From Paenarthrobacter aurescens (GTDB lineage: Bacteria > Actinomycetota > Actinomycetes > Actinomycetales > Micrococcaceae), in assembly GCF_041549525.1 (NCBI RefSeq), contig NZ_CP157456.1, positions 4,278,001-4,342,000 of the forward strand: a stretch of DNA of 64,000 nucleotides, given 5' to 3'. The position numbers were made by a program, and so were the translations under genes. Below are positions 15,763 through 24,171 of this stretch, in pieces. The notes beneath the pieces are model-generated. The model ran no database searches, was not told where the DNA came from, and worked only from the letters and a program-made list of their open reading frames with translations. Numbering within the stretch: position 1 is the first letter of the stretch; each line of letters begins with the position of its first letter.

Positions 15763-16614
15763 TTAGAGCAGCACCGTGCCTTCGATGCACGTGGCTGAGG
15801 CTCCGCCCACCCATATTTCGCCATCCTCCGCTTTGACGTGAATACGCCCACTCCTGCCCAGGACAGTTCCCTGAGCAACTAGGTACTCCTTGGGAGCCCT
15901 TCCGCTGCCAATCAGCCACTGAGCAGCACCGGCATTGAAACTTCCCGTCACAGGGTCCTCCACCATGGCGTCCCCGGGGATGAAGGTACGGACTTCAAAG
16001 TCGACGCCGGATCCCGGCTCATGGGGGCCAATCACCCCGACCTTGAGGTCACCCATCGCCACGAGGTCAGGCTCGATGGCCAGCACTTGTTCCGCAGAGC
16101 CGAGCAGCACGCCAATCCACGTGGGGCCGTTGACCAGCCACGACGCGTCCAGCAGGGCATCCTCCGGAAGCTGCAGGCCAGCCGCGAGCTGGGTTCGGAT
16201 AGCGTCATCCACCGGGCCGAAGCGAGTCAGTGGCGGGGCAGCGAAAGCCAAGCGGCCGGCGTCGTGCTTAACGCTCACCAAACCCGCGCCGCATTCCTGG
16301 ACCAGGACGCCTTCAGTCTTGGGCACTCCCCCGGCCTGCAACCACGTATGCGCCGAACCAAGCGTGGGGTGACCGGCGAACGGAAACTCCTCACTGCCGG
16401 TGAAAATGCGAACCCTGTAGTCCGCTTCGGCATGGGTGGGCGGCAACAAGAACGTGGTCTCCGAGAGGTTGGTCCAGTTGGCAAAGTGCTGCATGGCCTC
16501 CGTGCTGAGGCCTTCAGCATCAACCACAACAGCAAGCGGGTTGCCGAGGTAAGGCACCTCGGAGAAGACGTCCACTTGGTGGAACGGACGGGTGCGCAGG
16601 GGTTCTGAGGTCAC
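15763..16614 (-). CDS. PhzF-family isomerase
   Basis: PhzF proteins have a diaminopimelate-epimerase fold. The 283-residue protein has HQVDVFSEVPYLGNPLAVVVDAEGL, the catalytic-Glu region LSETTFLLPP, FPFAGHPTLGSAHTW and the late EDPVTGSFNAGAAQWL. No phenazine genes are nearby, so this is one of the many orphan members of unknown substrate. GTG 16614 is preceded by TAGCCT (16621-16626) at 6 nt, consistent with a leaderless start. Confidence 0.88.
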   Translation of the reverse strand: MTSEPLRTRPFHQVDVFSEVPYLGNPLAVVVDAEGLSTEAMQHFANWTNLSETTFLLPPTHAEADYRVRIFTGSEEFPFAGHPTLGSAHTWLQAGGVPKTEGVLVQECGAGLVSVKHDAGRLAFAAPPLTRFGPVDDAIRTQLAAGLQLPEDALLDASWLVNGPTWIGVLLGSAEQVLAIEPDLVAMGDLKVGVIGPHEPGSGVDFEVRTFIPGDAMVEDPVTGSFNAGAAQWLIGSGRAPKEYLVAQGTVLGRSGRIHVKAEDGEIWVGGASATCIEGTVLL

Positions 16615-16672
16615 CGCTGAAGGCTATCACCGGGCGCTGGCAGGCCTGTCCCGCGTCTGCCAAACTACCCCT

Positions 16673-17095
16673 ATGGCAGAGAACAAGACCCAGCCCACGG
16701 ACGTTTCCGTGGAAGAATTCCTGGCTGCAGTGGAGCATCCCACCCGGCGCGCAGACGGCTTTGAATTACTGGATATGATGCGTCAGGCAACCGGCCAGGA
16801 ACCCGTCATGTGGGGGCCATCGATTATTGGTTTCGGCCGGTACCACTACAAGTACGAGACCGGACGCGAAGGTGATTCGGCCGCCGTCGGATTCTCTCCC
16901 CGGAAGGCCAACCTGGCCCTGTATGGACTGACCTACGGGCCGGATGCCGATCGTTTGCTTCCCGAGCTCGGCAAACACAAAACCGGTGCTGCGTGCCTCT
17001 ACGTCAACAATCTTGACGACGTGGACCGCGGCATCCTGGCCGAGATGATCCGCACCGGCTACAAGCACATCATGGAGGAGCTCCACTCGCAGTAA
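16673..17095 (+). CDS. DUF1801 protein
   Basis: The protein has 140 residues from ATG 16673; the upstream 27 codons overlap the phzF region and are not family-like. DUF1801 text is clear: TRRADGFELLDMMRQATGQEP, then MWGPSIIGFGRYHYKYETGREGD and VGFSPRKANLALYG. Members are small soluble proteins with an iron-chaperone-like fold and no settled role. A strong bidirectional terminator follows. Confidence 0.87.
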   Translation: MAENKTQPTDVSVEEFLAAVEHPTRRADGFELLDMMRQATGQEPVMWGPSIIGFGRYHYKYETGREGDSAAVGFSPRKANLALYGLTYGPDADRLLPELGKHKTGAACLYVNNLDDVDRGILAEMIRTGYKHIMEELHSQ

Positions 17096-17129
17096 GTCCC
17101 GCACCGAGCTTGAGGGTGGGGGAAAGCAA

Positions 17130-17166
17130 AAGGCCCCCACCACCGGAATCCGGTAGCGGGGGCCTT
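17130..17166. terminator. Bidirectional terminator between the DUF1801 gene and rplI
   Basis: AAGGCCCCC (17130-17138) pairs with GGGGGCCTT (17158-17166), and an inner ACCGG/CCGGT stem closes on AAT. A-rich and T-rich flanks serve both strands. Confidence 0.85.
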
Positions 17167-17181
17167 CTTTGCAGTCAGAGA

Positions 17182-17634
17182 CTACTTGCTTGCAACGACC
17201 TCGAGGTCGATGACAGCAGAAACATCCTCGTGCAGGCGAACGTTGGCCGTGTACGAACCGACAGACTTGATGTGGTTCGGCAGTTCAACGTTGCGCTTGT
17301 CGATTGCGCCGAGGCCAGCGGCCTCAACAGCAGCAGCGACATCAGCAGGCTTGACGGTGCCGAAGAGACGACCGGACTCGCCGGCCTTCACCTCGAGCTT
17401 GACCTTCTTGGAGGACAGAGCCTGGGCCTGTGCCTGTGCAGCTTCAACAGAAGCGTGCGCACGAGCGGCGCGGGCAGCCTTGATGGACTCAACCTGCTTC
17501 TCGCCACCCTTGGACCAGGTCAGAGCGAAGCCGCGGGGGAGCAGGAAGTTACGTGCGTAACCGTCCTTGACCTCCACAACATCGCCAGCAGCACCGAGAC
17601 CGGTTACTTCGTGGGTCAGAATGAGCTTTGCCAT
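17182..17634 (-). CDS. rplI: Ribosomal protein bL9
   Basis: The 150-residue protein has the N-terminal rRNA-binding domain ([20 protein letters not shown], then [14 protein letters not shown]). A long connecting helix rich in Ala/Gln and the C-terminal domain ([18 protein letters not shown]) follow. The length is normal. It is the last gene of the rpsF-ssb-rpsR-rplI block, 18 bp after rpsR, and it ends at the shared terminator. Confidence 0.97.
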   Translation of the reverse strand: MAKLILTHEVTGLGAAGDVVEVKDGYARNFLLPRGFALTWSKGGEKQVESIKAARAARAHASVEAAQAQAQALSSKKVKLEVKAGESGRLFGTVKPADVAAAVEAAGLGAIDKRNVELPNHIKSVGSYTANVRLHEDVSAVIDLEVVASK

Positions 17635-17652
17635 GTTAGTTAATCCCTTCCC

Positions 17653-17892
17653 TTAGCCGCGGCCAGCGCCGGAGTAAGGCAGCAGAGCAACTTCGCGGGC
17701 GTTCTTGATTGCCTGGGCGATCTTGCGCTGTTCCTGAACGGTAACGCCAGTGACGCGACGAGCGCGGATCTTTCCGCGGTCGGAGATGAACTTGCGCAGC
17801 AGTGCTACGTCCTTGTAGTCGATGACAGTGATGTCAGCGGCCTTCAAGGGGTTGGACTTTGGTTTGGGCTTACGGAGTTCAGCCTTAGCCAT
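17653..17892 (-). CDS. rpsR: Ribosomal protein bS18, cysteine-free form
   Basis: The 79-residue protein has the conserved core [18 protein letters not shown] and [19 protein letters not shown], which bind 16S rRNA beside bS6. No Cys is present, so this is the zinc-independent (C-minus) type found in many actinobacteria. AAAAGGAG stands 8 nt before the ATG. An intercistronic hairpin lies in the 128-bp gap after ssb. Confidence 0.97.
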   Translation of the reverse strand: MAKAELRKPKPKSNPLKAADITVIDYKDVALLRKFISDRGKIRARRVTGVTVQEQRKIAQAIKNAREVALLPYSGAGRG

Positions 17893-17915
17893 CGTGGAGC
17901 TCCTTTTCTATGGAG

Positions 17916-17937
17916 CCCGTGGATATTGATCCACGGG
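17916..17937. promoter_or_regulatory. Intercistronic hairpin between ssb and rpsR
   Basis: CCCGTGGAT-ATTG-ATCCACGGG is a perfect 9-bp stem with a 4-nt loop, 24 nt before the rpsR start. It lacks a T tract, so it is more likely a processing or stability element than a terminator. Confidence 0.5.
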
Positions 17938-18020
17938 ATGGTGGTGTTCGACGGCGGTTGTCACCATGGTGCCTTGCGGCAGTTCCGGTGGGTGTCCGGC
18001 GTCGGACGTTTATTTGGTGT

Positions 18021-18602
18021 TTAGAAGGGAGGTTCGGAATCCGGGCCGTTGCCCCAACCGCCAGCATTGCTGACACCGGGCGTAGCCCAGGGGTCATCCT
18101 GCTGTTGTGCGGGCTGGTTGCCGCCCCAGGTTCCACCGGAGTTGCCGCCGCCCTGGTTTCCACCAGGAGCGCCACCTCCGAAGCCACCGGAATTACCGGC
18201 GTTACCGCCACCGAAGCCACCCTGGCCACCGCCGGAGCGCTGGGTACGGTTGACCTTGGCGTTGGCGTAACGCAGGCTCGGGCCGATTTCATCGACCTCA
18301 AGCTCGATTACGGTGCGCTTTTCGCCTTCTTTTGTTTCGTAAGAACGGCTCTTCAAACGGCCGGAAACGATGACGCGCATGCCCTTGGTGAGGGACTCGG
18401 CCACGTTCTCGGCTGCTTCGCGCCATACCGATGCGCGGAGGAACAGGGTTTCCCCGTCCTTCCACTCATTGGACTGGCGGTCAAAGGTCCGGGGAGTAGA
18501 AGCGATGGTGAAGTTCGCTACTGCTGAGCCAGACGGGGTGAACCGCAGCTCGGGGTCATTGGTGAGATTACCGATGACCGTAATAGTGGTTTCGCCTGCC
18601 AT
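18021..18602 (-). CDS. ssb: Single-stranded DNA-binding protein
   Basis: SSB coats single-stranded DNA during replication and repair. The 193-residue protein has an N-terminal OB fold ([60 protein letters not shown]). A Gly/Asn/Gln-rich linker and the acidic tip DSEPPF follow; the tip recruits partner proteins. AAGGAGG stands before the ATG. It sits between rpsF and rpsR, the usual order. Confidence 0.97.
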   Translation of the reverse strand: MAGETTITVIGNLTNDPELRFTPSGSAVANFTIASTPRTFDRQSNEWKDGETLFLRASVWREAAENVAESLTKGMRVIVSGRLKSRSYETKEGEKRTVIELEVDEIGPSLRYANAKVNRTQRSGGGQGGFGGGNAGNSGGFGGGAPGGNQGGGNSGGTWGGNQPAQQQDDPWATPGVSNAGGWGNGPDSEPPF

Positions 18603-18652
18603 CTACTGCCTCCTTGTTCGTTCCTTCGGGGTAAAGACTTGGAAGGGGCTGA

Positions 18653-18958
18653 TTACTCAGCAACGACCTTCTGGTCTTCAGGGCGGATGATCTTGGTGCG
18701 CATGATCGTCTCGTTGAGAGACAGCTGGCGATCAAGTTCCTTGGCGGTAGCCGGAGCTGCGGTGAAGTTCACCACGGCGTAGATACCTTCGGACTTCTTC
18801 TTGATGTCGTACGCCAGACGGCGACGGCCCCAGATGTCAACCTTTTCGATGGTTCCACCATCGGTGGTGATGACATTGAGGAACTTCTGAAGCGACGACT
18901 CTACGGTACGCTCTTCGACCTCGGGGTCGATGATTACCATCAATTCGTAAGGACGCAT
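18653..18958 (-). CDS. rpsF: Ribosomal protein bS6
   Basis: The 101-residue protein begins [19 protein letters not shown] and contains [29 protein letters not shown], the bS6 fold that pairs with bS18. ATG 18958 was chosen because AGGAGGT stands 11 nt upstream; an alternative GTG 4 codons earlier would overlap that site. It is the first gene of its operon. Its leader folds so that the Shine-Dalgarno sequence is paired. Confidence 0.97.
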   Translation of the reverse strand: MRPYELMVIIDPEVEERTVESSLQKFLNVITTDGGTIEKVDIWGRRRLAYDIKKKSEGIYAVVNFTAAPATAKELDRQLSLNETIMRTKIIRPEDQKVVAE

Positions 18959-18963
18959 ATGTG

Positions 18964-19016
18964 AACCCACCTCCTTTGGGCTAAGCGGTTACGGTATTTC
19001 CGTAACAGGAGGTTCA
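18964..19016 (-). promoter_or_regulatory. Structured rpsF leader, candidate S6:S18 autoregulatory element
   Basis: On the minus strand, ACCTCCT (19014-19008) can pair with AGGAGGT (18976-18970), the rpsF ribosome site. Between them GTTACGG-AAATA-CCGTAAC (19007-18989) forms a perfect 7-bp hairpin. An unpaired stretch of about 12 nt follows, containing GCTTAGCCC. Leaders bound by the bS6-bS18 complex are known before rpsF in many bacteria. This SD-sequestering fold fits such feedback control, but I cannot verify a match to the known consensus. Confidence 0.6.
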
Positions 19017-19151
19017 TTTGCGATGCTGCGTTGGCGCTCCCCGGCCTAAAACACGGCAAGAGGGCGTAACACAGACTTCAATATCTTAGTGCATCTCCTG
19101 CACCCAAAGCTATTCGGCGGAATCTCCGGCCGGAACCCGCCACATTGCGTA

Positions 19152-19160
19152 TGTGGATAA
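19152..19160 (-). promoter_or_regulatory. Exact DnaA box between rpsF and ynfA
   Basis: TGTGGATAA (reverse of TTATCCACA) lies in the divergent 232-bp gap, 31 nt before the ynfA start. It is the only exact box I saw outside the dnaB region. Confidence 0.45.
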
Positions 19161-19190
19161 CCCGGGTCCACAGCACGCGATACTGAGGTT

Positions 19191-19529
19191 ATGACTGTGC
19201 TGAAGTCCATCATTCTCTTCGTTTTCGCCGCCATCGCAGAGATCGGCGGAGCCTGGCTGATCTGGCAGTCCGTCCGCGAAGGCAAAGCCTGGTGGTGGGC
19301 AGGACTGGGCATCATTGCATTGGGTATCTACGGATTCTTCGCAGCCTTCCAACCCGAGGCCCATTTTGGCCGGGTCCTGGCGGCCTACGGCGGCGTGTTC
19401 ATCGCGGGCTCGCTTGCGTGGGGAATGCTGATGGACGGGTTCCGCCCGGACCGTTGGGATGTGATCGGCGCGGCAATCTGCATTGTGGGCGTTGGCGTCA
19501 TCATGTTCGCGCCGCGCACCGGCAGCTGA
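19191..19529 (+). CDS. ynfA: YnfA/UPF0060 family membrane protein
   Basis: The 112-residue protein has four membrane helices and the family pattern: [55 protein letters not shown] and [20 protein letters not shown]. These are small multidrug-resistance-like proteins whose transport function is not settled. A GATACT hexamer and TGAGG lie within 12 nt of the ATG. A bidirectional terminator follows. Confidence 0.92.
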   Translation: MTVLKSIILFVFAAIAEIGGAWLIWQSVREGKAWWWAGLGIIALGIYGFFAAFQPEAHFGRVLAAYGGVFIAGSLAWGMLMDGFRPDRWDVIGAAICIVGVGVIMFAPRTGS

Positions 19530-19565
19530 GGCCCGCGTAGCTTCACACCACGCCTGGACACGACA

Positions 19566-19596
19566 AAACCCCCGGAAGTTCAACTTCCGGGGGTTT
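19566..19596. terminator. Bidirectional terminator between ynfA and tRNA-Leu
   Basis: AAACCCCCGGAAG (19566-19578) and CTTCCGGGGGTTT (19584-19596) form a perfect 13-bp stem with a TTCAA loop. T-rich sequence follows on the plus strand and A/T-rich on the minus strand. Confidence 0.88.
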
Positions 19597-19601
19597 CTTT
19601 G

Positions 19602-19684
19602 TGCGCGGAGGGGGACTTGAACCCCCACCCCCTTTCGAGGACTAGCACCTCAAGCTAGCGCGTCTGCCATTCCGCCACCCGCGC
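19602..19684 (-). tRNA. tRNA-Leu (anticodon GAG)
   Basis: The 83-nt gene folds with acceptor stem GCGCGGG paired to TCCGCGC (one G-U). The anticodon stem CTAGC/GCTAG closes a TTGAGGT loop, giving anticodon GAG, which reads CUC/CUU. A long variable arm (CTCGAAAGGGGG region) as in class II tRNAs and the T-loop GTTCAAG are present. CCA is not encoded. There is no integrase next to it. Confidence 0.95.
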
Positions 19685-19816
19685 AAGGTGATCAGGAGAA
19701 ACAATGTTTCTTTTTTCTCCTTGACAGCGTCAAAGACACTAACACGAAGAAGGGCAATCTGTGGATTCCTGTTGCCTCGCGAGTGGCCCGGGTGACTCGC
19801 CGCTAGGGTTGGGGCC

Positions 19817-19981
19817 ATGGATGCCACACCTATAAGTGCCTTGGTTCTGACCGTTGTGTTCTCAGCAATCGCCCTCTATTTCCTGTACTACGTGGTCCGA
19901 GCAGGAGTACGCGACGGCATTTTGCAAGCGGACGAGAAGCGCAGCAAGCAATCGGAAGCGTCACGCCATACACACTCTTGA
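19817..19981 (+). CDS. Small single-pass membrane protein, 54 aa
   Basis: The frame starts at ATG 19817 and reads a hydrophobic helix (residues 7-27, including LVLTVVFSAIALYFLYYVV). A cytoplasmic tail (RAGVRDGILQADEKR and a polar end) follows. TAGGGT at 19804-19809 lies 7 nt before the ATG, and GGGG lies in between. Codon use and the sharp helix-tail pattern support a real gene. It occupies most of the gap between tRNA-Leu and the converging permease. Function unknown. Confidence 0.7.
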   Translation: MDATPISALVLTVVFSAIALYFLYYVVRAGVRDGILQADEKRSKQSEASRHTHS

Positions 19982-20087
19982 GCTCCCCCGGTTCGGCCAC
20001 CCCTTGGAATCCAAGGGTTTCAGCCCCGGCGCACGGTAAACATTGCAGGGCGTGACGCCGCACGCCATCACGCACCATAAATGGAAA

Positions 20088-20126
20088 CGGAACAGCCGCC
20101 GTCGAATATTGACGGCGGCTGTTCCG
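20088..20126 (-). terminator. Terminator downstream of the amino-acid permease
   Basis: CGGAACAGCCGCCGTC (20088-20103) pairs perfectly with GACGGCGGCTGTTCCG (20111-20126) around a 7-nt loop. On the minus strand it is followed by GTTTCCATTT. Confidence 0.85.
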
Positions 20127-20148
20127 CATTGAGAAGTGACGACGCCGG

Positions 20149-21555
20149 TCAGGAACCGATCTTGCTCCGCTCGGCGTCTCCGCCAAGCACCGGAGTGGAA
20201 GGCGTCTGCGCCTTCTTGCGGTAGCGGAGCACACCGATTCCCACCACAACGGCGGCCAGCGCCAGCGAAAGGAACAGCGATTCGCGGGTGGACTCGATGA
20301 TGACCATGCCGATGATCAACGCCACAATGGCGCCGATGGTGACCCAGGTGAGGGCGGGGAAGAGCCACATCTTGAGCTCAAGATCCTTGGCGGCCGCCCC
20401 CATTCGCTTGCGGAGGATCAACTGCGAGGTGGCAATGACCAACCAGACAAACAGTGCGATGGCACCCGAGGTGTTCACAAGGAACAGGAACACTGTGTCC
20501 GGGGCGATGTAGTTGGCTCCTACGGTGAGGAATCCCACCACGGTGGATGCGAGTACTGCCGCAGCCGGAACGCCGCGCTTGGAGATCTTCATCCAGGCCC
20601 GGGGTGCGTCGCCGCGCTGCGAGAGCGAGAAGAGCATGCGGCTGGCGGTGTAGAGGCCTGAGTTCAGGCAGGAGAGCACCGAGGTGAGGACAACGATGTC
20701 CATGATGGTGCCGGCGCCCGGGATTCCGTAGAGCTCAATAACAGCAACGTAAGGGCTCTTGGCCACCGAAGCATCGTTCCAAGGCAGCAGGGTTACCACA
20801 ATCGCAATGGAGCCGATGTAGAAGATGAGGATGCGCCACACAGTGGACTTCACGGCCTTCTTGACCGCATCAACGGGATTCTCGGATTCGCCGGCGGCAA
20901 TGGTGGCGATTTCAGCGCCGAAGAAGGAGAAGACCACCACGAGAATGCCTGCAAGAACAGCGCCCGGACCGTTGGGCATGAAGCCGCCCTGATCCAGGAG
21001 GTTGACCACGCCGGGGGCGGAAACACCCGGCATGAAGCCGAGGATGGCAACGATGCCTGCCAACAGGAAGATGACAATTGCCGCTACTTTGATGGAGGCG
21101 AACCAGAATTCGAATTCACCGTAGGACTTCACGGATCCCAGGTTGGTCAGAGTGAGGAGCACCATGAGGATGAGCGCCCATACCCACTGATCCACGCCGG
21201 GAACCCAGCGGTGCATGATGGCGGCACCGGCCGTGGCTTCAATGCCCAGGACGATGATCCAGAACCAGGCGTAGAGCCAGCCAATGCTGAATCCGGCCCA
21301 GCGGCCAAGTGCTTTGTCCGCATAGGTGGAGAACGAACCCGTTTCGGGGTTGGCCGCGGCCATCTCACCAAGCATGCGCATGACGAGGATGACCACGAGG
21401 CCGGCCGCAAGATAGGCCACGAGAATTCCGGGGCCCGCCTGCTGGATGGCTGCCCCGGAGCCAACGAACAGGCCAGCTCCAATGACGCCGGCGATGGCGA
21501 TCATGGAGAGGTGTCGGGGCTTGAGGGACTTGGAAAGCTGTTGGTCAGCGTGCAT
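20149..21555 (-). CDS. Amino-acid permease (APC superfamily, GabP/AAT type)
   Basis: The protein has 468 residues and twelve helices. APC hallmarks are the first helix SMIAIAGVIGAGLFVGSG, GEMAAANPETGSFSTYADKALG in helix 3, and FFGAEIATIAAGESENP in helix 6, which includes the conserved Glu before the permease signature. ATG 21555 was chosen because the upstream extension is not family-like; AAGGA stands about 13 nt away. It imports an amino acid or GABA-like compound by proton symport. A perfect palindrome (21722-21737) is the likely control site. Confidence 0.9.
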   Translation of the reverse strand: MHADQQLSKSLKPRHLSMIAIAGVIGAGLFVGSGAAIQQAGPGILVAYLAAGLVVILVMRMLGEMAAANPETGSFSTYADKALGRWAGFSIGWLYAWFWIIVLGIEATAGAAIMHRWVPGVDQWVWALILMVLLTLTNLGSVKSYGEFEFWFASIKVAAIVIFLLAGIVAILGFMPGVSAPGVVNLLDQGGFMPNGPGAVLAGILVVVFSFFGAEIATIAAGESENPVDAVKKAVKSTVWRILIFYIGSIAIVVTLLPWNDASVAKSPYVAVIELYGIPGAGTIMDIVVLTSVLSCLNSGLYTASRMLFSLSQRGDAPRAWMKISKRGVPAAAVLASTVVGFLTVGANYIAPDTVFLFLVNTSGAIALFVWLVIATSQLILRKRMGAAAKDLELKMWLFPALTWVTIGAIVALIIGMVIIESTRESLFLSLALAAVVVGIGVLRYRKKAQTPSTPVLGGDAERSKIGS

Positions 21556-21721
21556 GGTTCTGCGCCGTCCTTTATTTTGGGGTTGGCCACAGTGGTGTGC
21601 CACGGGCCACATGACTACATCACGCTAACCCGCCCCGGGACCCGCTTGGCTATGCAGATGGACAGTTTGAGCACCTCAGATCAGGGACAATGCACAAAAT
21701 GTAACCCGTAGAGCATCCGAT

Positions 21722-21737
21722 GTTTCCTATAGGAAAC
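21722..21737. promoter_or_regulatory. Perfect 16-bp palindrome upstream of the permease
   Basis: GTTTCCTATAGGAAAC is self-complementary over 16 bp. It lies 38 nt beyond the aminopeptidase stop and about 170 nt before the permease start, in a noticeably AT-richer patch. The TTTCC-N4-GGAAA layout is typical of a dimeric repressor; an IclR-family protein is one possibility, since two are encoded 4-5 kb away. Confidence 0.6.
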
Positions 21738-21775
21738 TTTTATTACAGCCCTGAAATGAGTGCTTGAGGCTTCTT

Positions 21776-23083
21776 CTACGCTGCGGTGCTGAAGAAGTGC
21801 TCAATCACCGAGCTTAGGCTCCTCGCATCCGCCACTCCGCACAGCTCGCGCGCAGAGTGCATGGACAGCAGCGGGATGCCCACATCCACAGTCCGGATCC
21901 CCAGCCGCGTGGCAGTCAGAGGCCCAATGGTGGAACCGCAGGGAAGATCGTTGTTGGAAACGTACTCTTGGTACGGAACGCCGGACTCATCGCATAGCCG
22001 TGCCCAGAATGCGGCCCCCGTAGCATCCGTGGCGTAGCGCTGGTTGGCGTTGATCTTGAGCAGCGGGCCACCGTTCAGCACCGGTTTGTTGGCGGGATCG
22101 TGCTTCTCGGCGTAGTTCGGGTGGACGGCGTGGCCGGCGTCCGCGGAAACACAGAACGACGCCGCCAACGCCTGCCGCCTTTGGCTCACCGAAGCACCAA
22201 GGCCATCGGAGATACGCACCAGGACGTCCTCGAGGATGGGGCCGCAGGCTCCCGAGCGGGAGTTTGAACCGATCTCTTCATGATCGAACGCCGCTAGGAC
22301 GGCGATGGGACCCGTTGCCGGAGCAGCCGCTGCGTGGGCAATCAAAGCCACCAGGCCTGCATGTGTGGAGGACAGATTGTCCAGGCGGCCGGAGGCGAAG
22401 AACTCCCCCTTGGCACCGAAAACTGCAGGTTCCTGCGTGTCCGCAATGACGACGTCGTACCCGCCGATGTCCTCAGCATCAACGGCGGCGCCTTCCACGC
22501 GGGAGGCGAGCAGGGCCAGAAGATCCTCACCGGCAGGATCACCCTGACCAAAGATGGGATTCATGTGCTGCTGCTTGGACAGGTGCAGCCCGTTGTCGTT
22601 GACCCCCCGATCCAGATGAATGGCAAGTTGCGGGAAGCGAAGGAGCGGACCCGTTGCGGTCAAGTGCTCAGTACCGTCGCGCAGCACCAGTCGGCCGGCC
22701 AGTTGCAGCTCGCGGTCCAGCCAGGAGTTCAGCAACGGCCCGCCATAAACCTCGACGCCGGCCTGCAGCCAACCGAATTTGCCGGTGGTGGGCTTCGGTT
22801 TCAGTTTGAACGACGGAGAGTCCGTGTGCGCACCCAGGATGTTGAAAGCAGTGGTGGGGCCGGCGCCTTCCGGCGTTACCCACGCTATGAGTGCGCCGTC
22901 CCGGATCACGTAAAACTTGCCCGCTCCGCCATCCCAAGGCTGCAGTTCGTCCAATCCCGTGAAGCCTGCAGCATCCAATCGCCGCGCGGCCTCGTGGACC
23001 GCGTGGAAGCTGGAGGGGGACGCCGACACGTAGGCGCCAAGGTCCTTGATGTGGTCAATTGCGGCGGAGGCATTCGAAGGCAT
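21776..23083 (-). CDS. apeB: M18 family aminopeptidase (aspartyl aminopeptidase type)
   Basis: This cytosolic dinuclear-zinc aminopeptidase has 435 residues, the usual length. Metal and catalytic regions are LGAHTDSPSFKLKP, FDHEEIGSNSRSGACGP and HAVHPNYAEKHDP. It removes N-terminal, often acidic, residues from peptides. TAGACT at 23091-23096 lies 7 nt before the ATG, with GGGGG between, so leaderless or leadered initiation are both open. Confidence 0.92.
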   Translation of the reverse strand: MPSNASAAIDHIKDLGAYVSASPSSFHAVHEAARRLDAAGFTGLDELQPWDGGAGKFYVIRDGALIAWVTPEGAGPTTAFNILGAHTDSPSFKLKPKPTTGKFGWLQAGVEVYGGPLLNSWLDRELQLAGRLVLRDGTEHLTATGPLLRFPQLAIHLDRGVNDNGLHLSKQQHMNPIFGQGDPAGEDLLALLASRVEGAAVDAEDIGGYDVVIADTQEPAVFGAKGEFFASGRLDNLSSTHAGLVALIAHAAAAPATGPIAVLAAFDHEEIGSNSRSGACGPILEDVLVRISDGLGASVSQRRQALAASFCVSADAGHAVHPNYAEKHDPANKPVLNGGPLLKINANQRYATDATGAAFWARLCDESGVPYQEYVSNNDLPCGSTIGPLTATRLGIRTVDVGIPLLSMHSARELCGVADARSLSSVIEHFFSTAA

Positions 23084-23120
23084 GCCCCCGAGTCTAGCCC
23101 CGCTTTATGTGCCGGCCGGG

Positions 23121-24008
23121 CTAAACAGTCACGTTCAGCGCAGCCGTGTAGCCACCAGCCACGGAGCCGGACATAGTCGCCAATTGGTATATTCCCCCGT
23201 CGCCCCCAAAGACGTTGTCCGAGGTCAGCGTGGTGTTGGGGAAGTTCCGGGCACTGGACTCGTACCCTTGGCTCGCGTAAACCTCCTTGCAGGCAGACTC
23301 AGTCAGGGCGATCTGCGAGACGGCGAGGACCTGGCCGGCGGCCGTGGTGTTGCTCATGGATTCAAATACCTCAAAGTGAATATGTGGCCAGCGGCCGTTG
23401 TACGCACCGGGGTAGATGGTGCTGAACGTGAGTTGCCCGTTGGCATCGGCCTCCTGCACACCACGGAGGTAGTTTTCATTCTCCAGGCCGGAATCGTAGA
23501 GCGAGTATTTACCGTCCTGATCGCAATGCCAGGCGTACACAGCGGCGCCGGCCAACGGAGCGCAACCGTTGGAATTGTCCAACAGCGTTAACGTAACCGT
23601 CAGGGGCACCCCTTCGGCCTTGGTAGTGGACCCGCCAAAGCTGGACCTGATATCCCGACGAACCACGCCGCTTGCCTCCAGCACATTGGGGCCATTGGAA
23701 CCGTCCGCCGGATAGGGCCCCAGTGTCTCCTCCGGGATTTCCACTCCGCATTCCGCGAAGGCGCGGGTCACCGTGCTGGTGGCGGACGCGGAAGGTGATG
23801 CGGCCGCCGTCGTGCTCTCCGTAACTGCAGCGGAAGCGCTGGAAGTGCCCGACGGCGATGCGCCGCCGCCTCCGCCGGTTGGCGTACACGCCGCGAGGGC
23901 GGCGGCCGTGCCTGCACCGAACAGGATCCCCAGGCTGCGGCGCCGGCTAAGGAGGGTGGAGAGATCGAACTCGAGGCCGCGGTCATGGTTGGGGTGTGGA
24001 GTAGTCAT
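23121..24008 (-). CDS. Exported intradiol ring-cleavage dioxygenase-like lipoprotein
   Basis: The protein has 295 residues from ATG 24008; upstream codons belong to the divergent gene region. It has a twin-Arg-like start (SRRRSLGILFGAGTAAALAAC) with lipobox Cys and a long Ser/Thr/Ala tether. The intradiol domain has GPYPADGSNGPNVL, VPLTVTLTLLD, AAVYAWHCDQDGKYSLY and YPGAYNGRWPHIHFEVF, which holds Tyr and two of the iron-ligand His. Secreted members of this superfamily are common and few have known substrates. It faces the cyclase cluster divergently. Confidence 0.85.
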   Translation of the reverse strand: MTTPHPNHDRGLEFDLSTLLSRRRSLGILFGAGTAAALAACTPTGGGGGASPSGTSSASAAVTESTTAAASPSASATSTVTRAFAECGVEIPEETLGPYPADGSNGPNVLEASGVVRRDIRSSFGGSTTKAEGVPLTVTLTLLDNSNGCAPLAGAAVYAWHCDQDGKYSLYDSGLENENYLRGVQEADANGQLTFSTIYPGAYNGRWPHIHFEVFESMSNTTAAGQVLAVSQIALTESACKEVYASQGYESSARNFPNTTLTSDNVFGGDGGIYQLATMSGSVAGGYTAALNVTV

Positions 24009-24171
24009 GCATCCATGAAACGCGGCACGCCTATGGGTTGTATATGGGGAAACTGTGTCCTGGCTTAGAGATTCTTTACCTAGCGTGCAATATAAACATT
24101 TCCATATGCTTGTTATGCTCATCACATCATGGCACGATGTCTCGAAGACAACTGACGGAAGGGTCGCTGAT

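Noticed and set aside
15763..16614. Phenazine biosynthesis on the basis of PhzF
   Set aside because: No other phz genes are present; isolated PhzF-family proteins are common and unrelated to phenazines.
19602..19684. tRNA-Leu as an integration (att) site
   Set aside because: No integrase, direct repeat of the tRNA 3' end, or foreign-looking segment lies beside it; housekeeping genes flank both sides.
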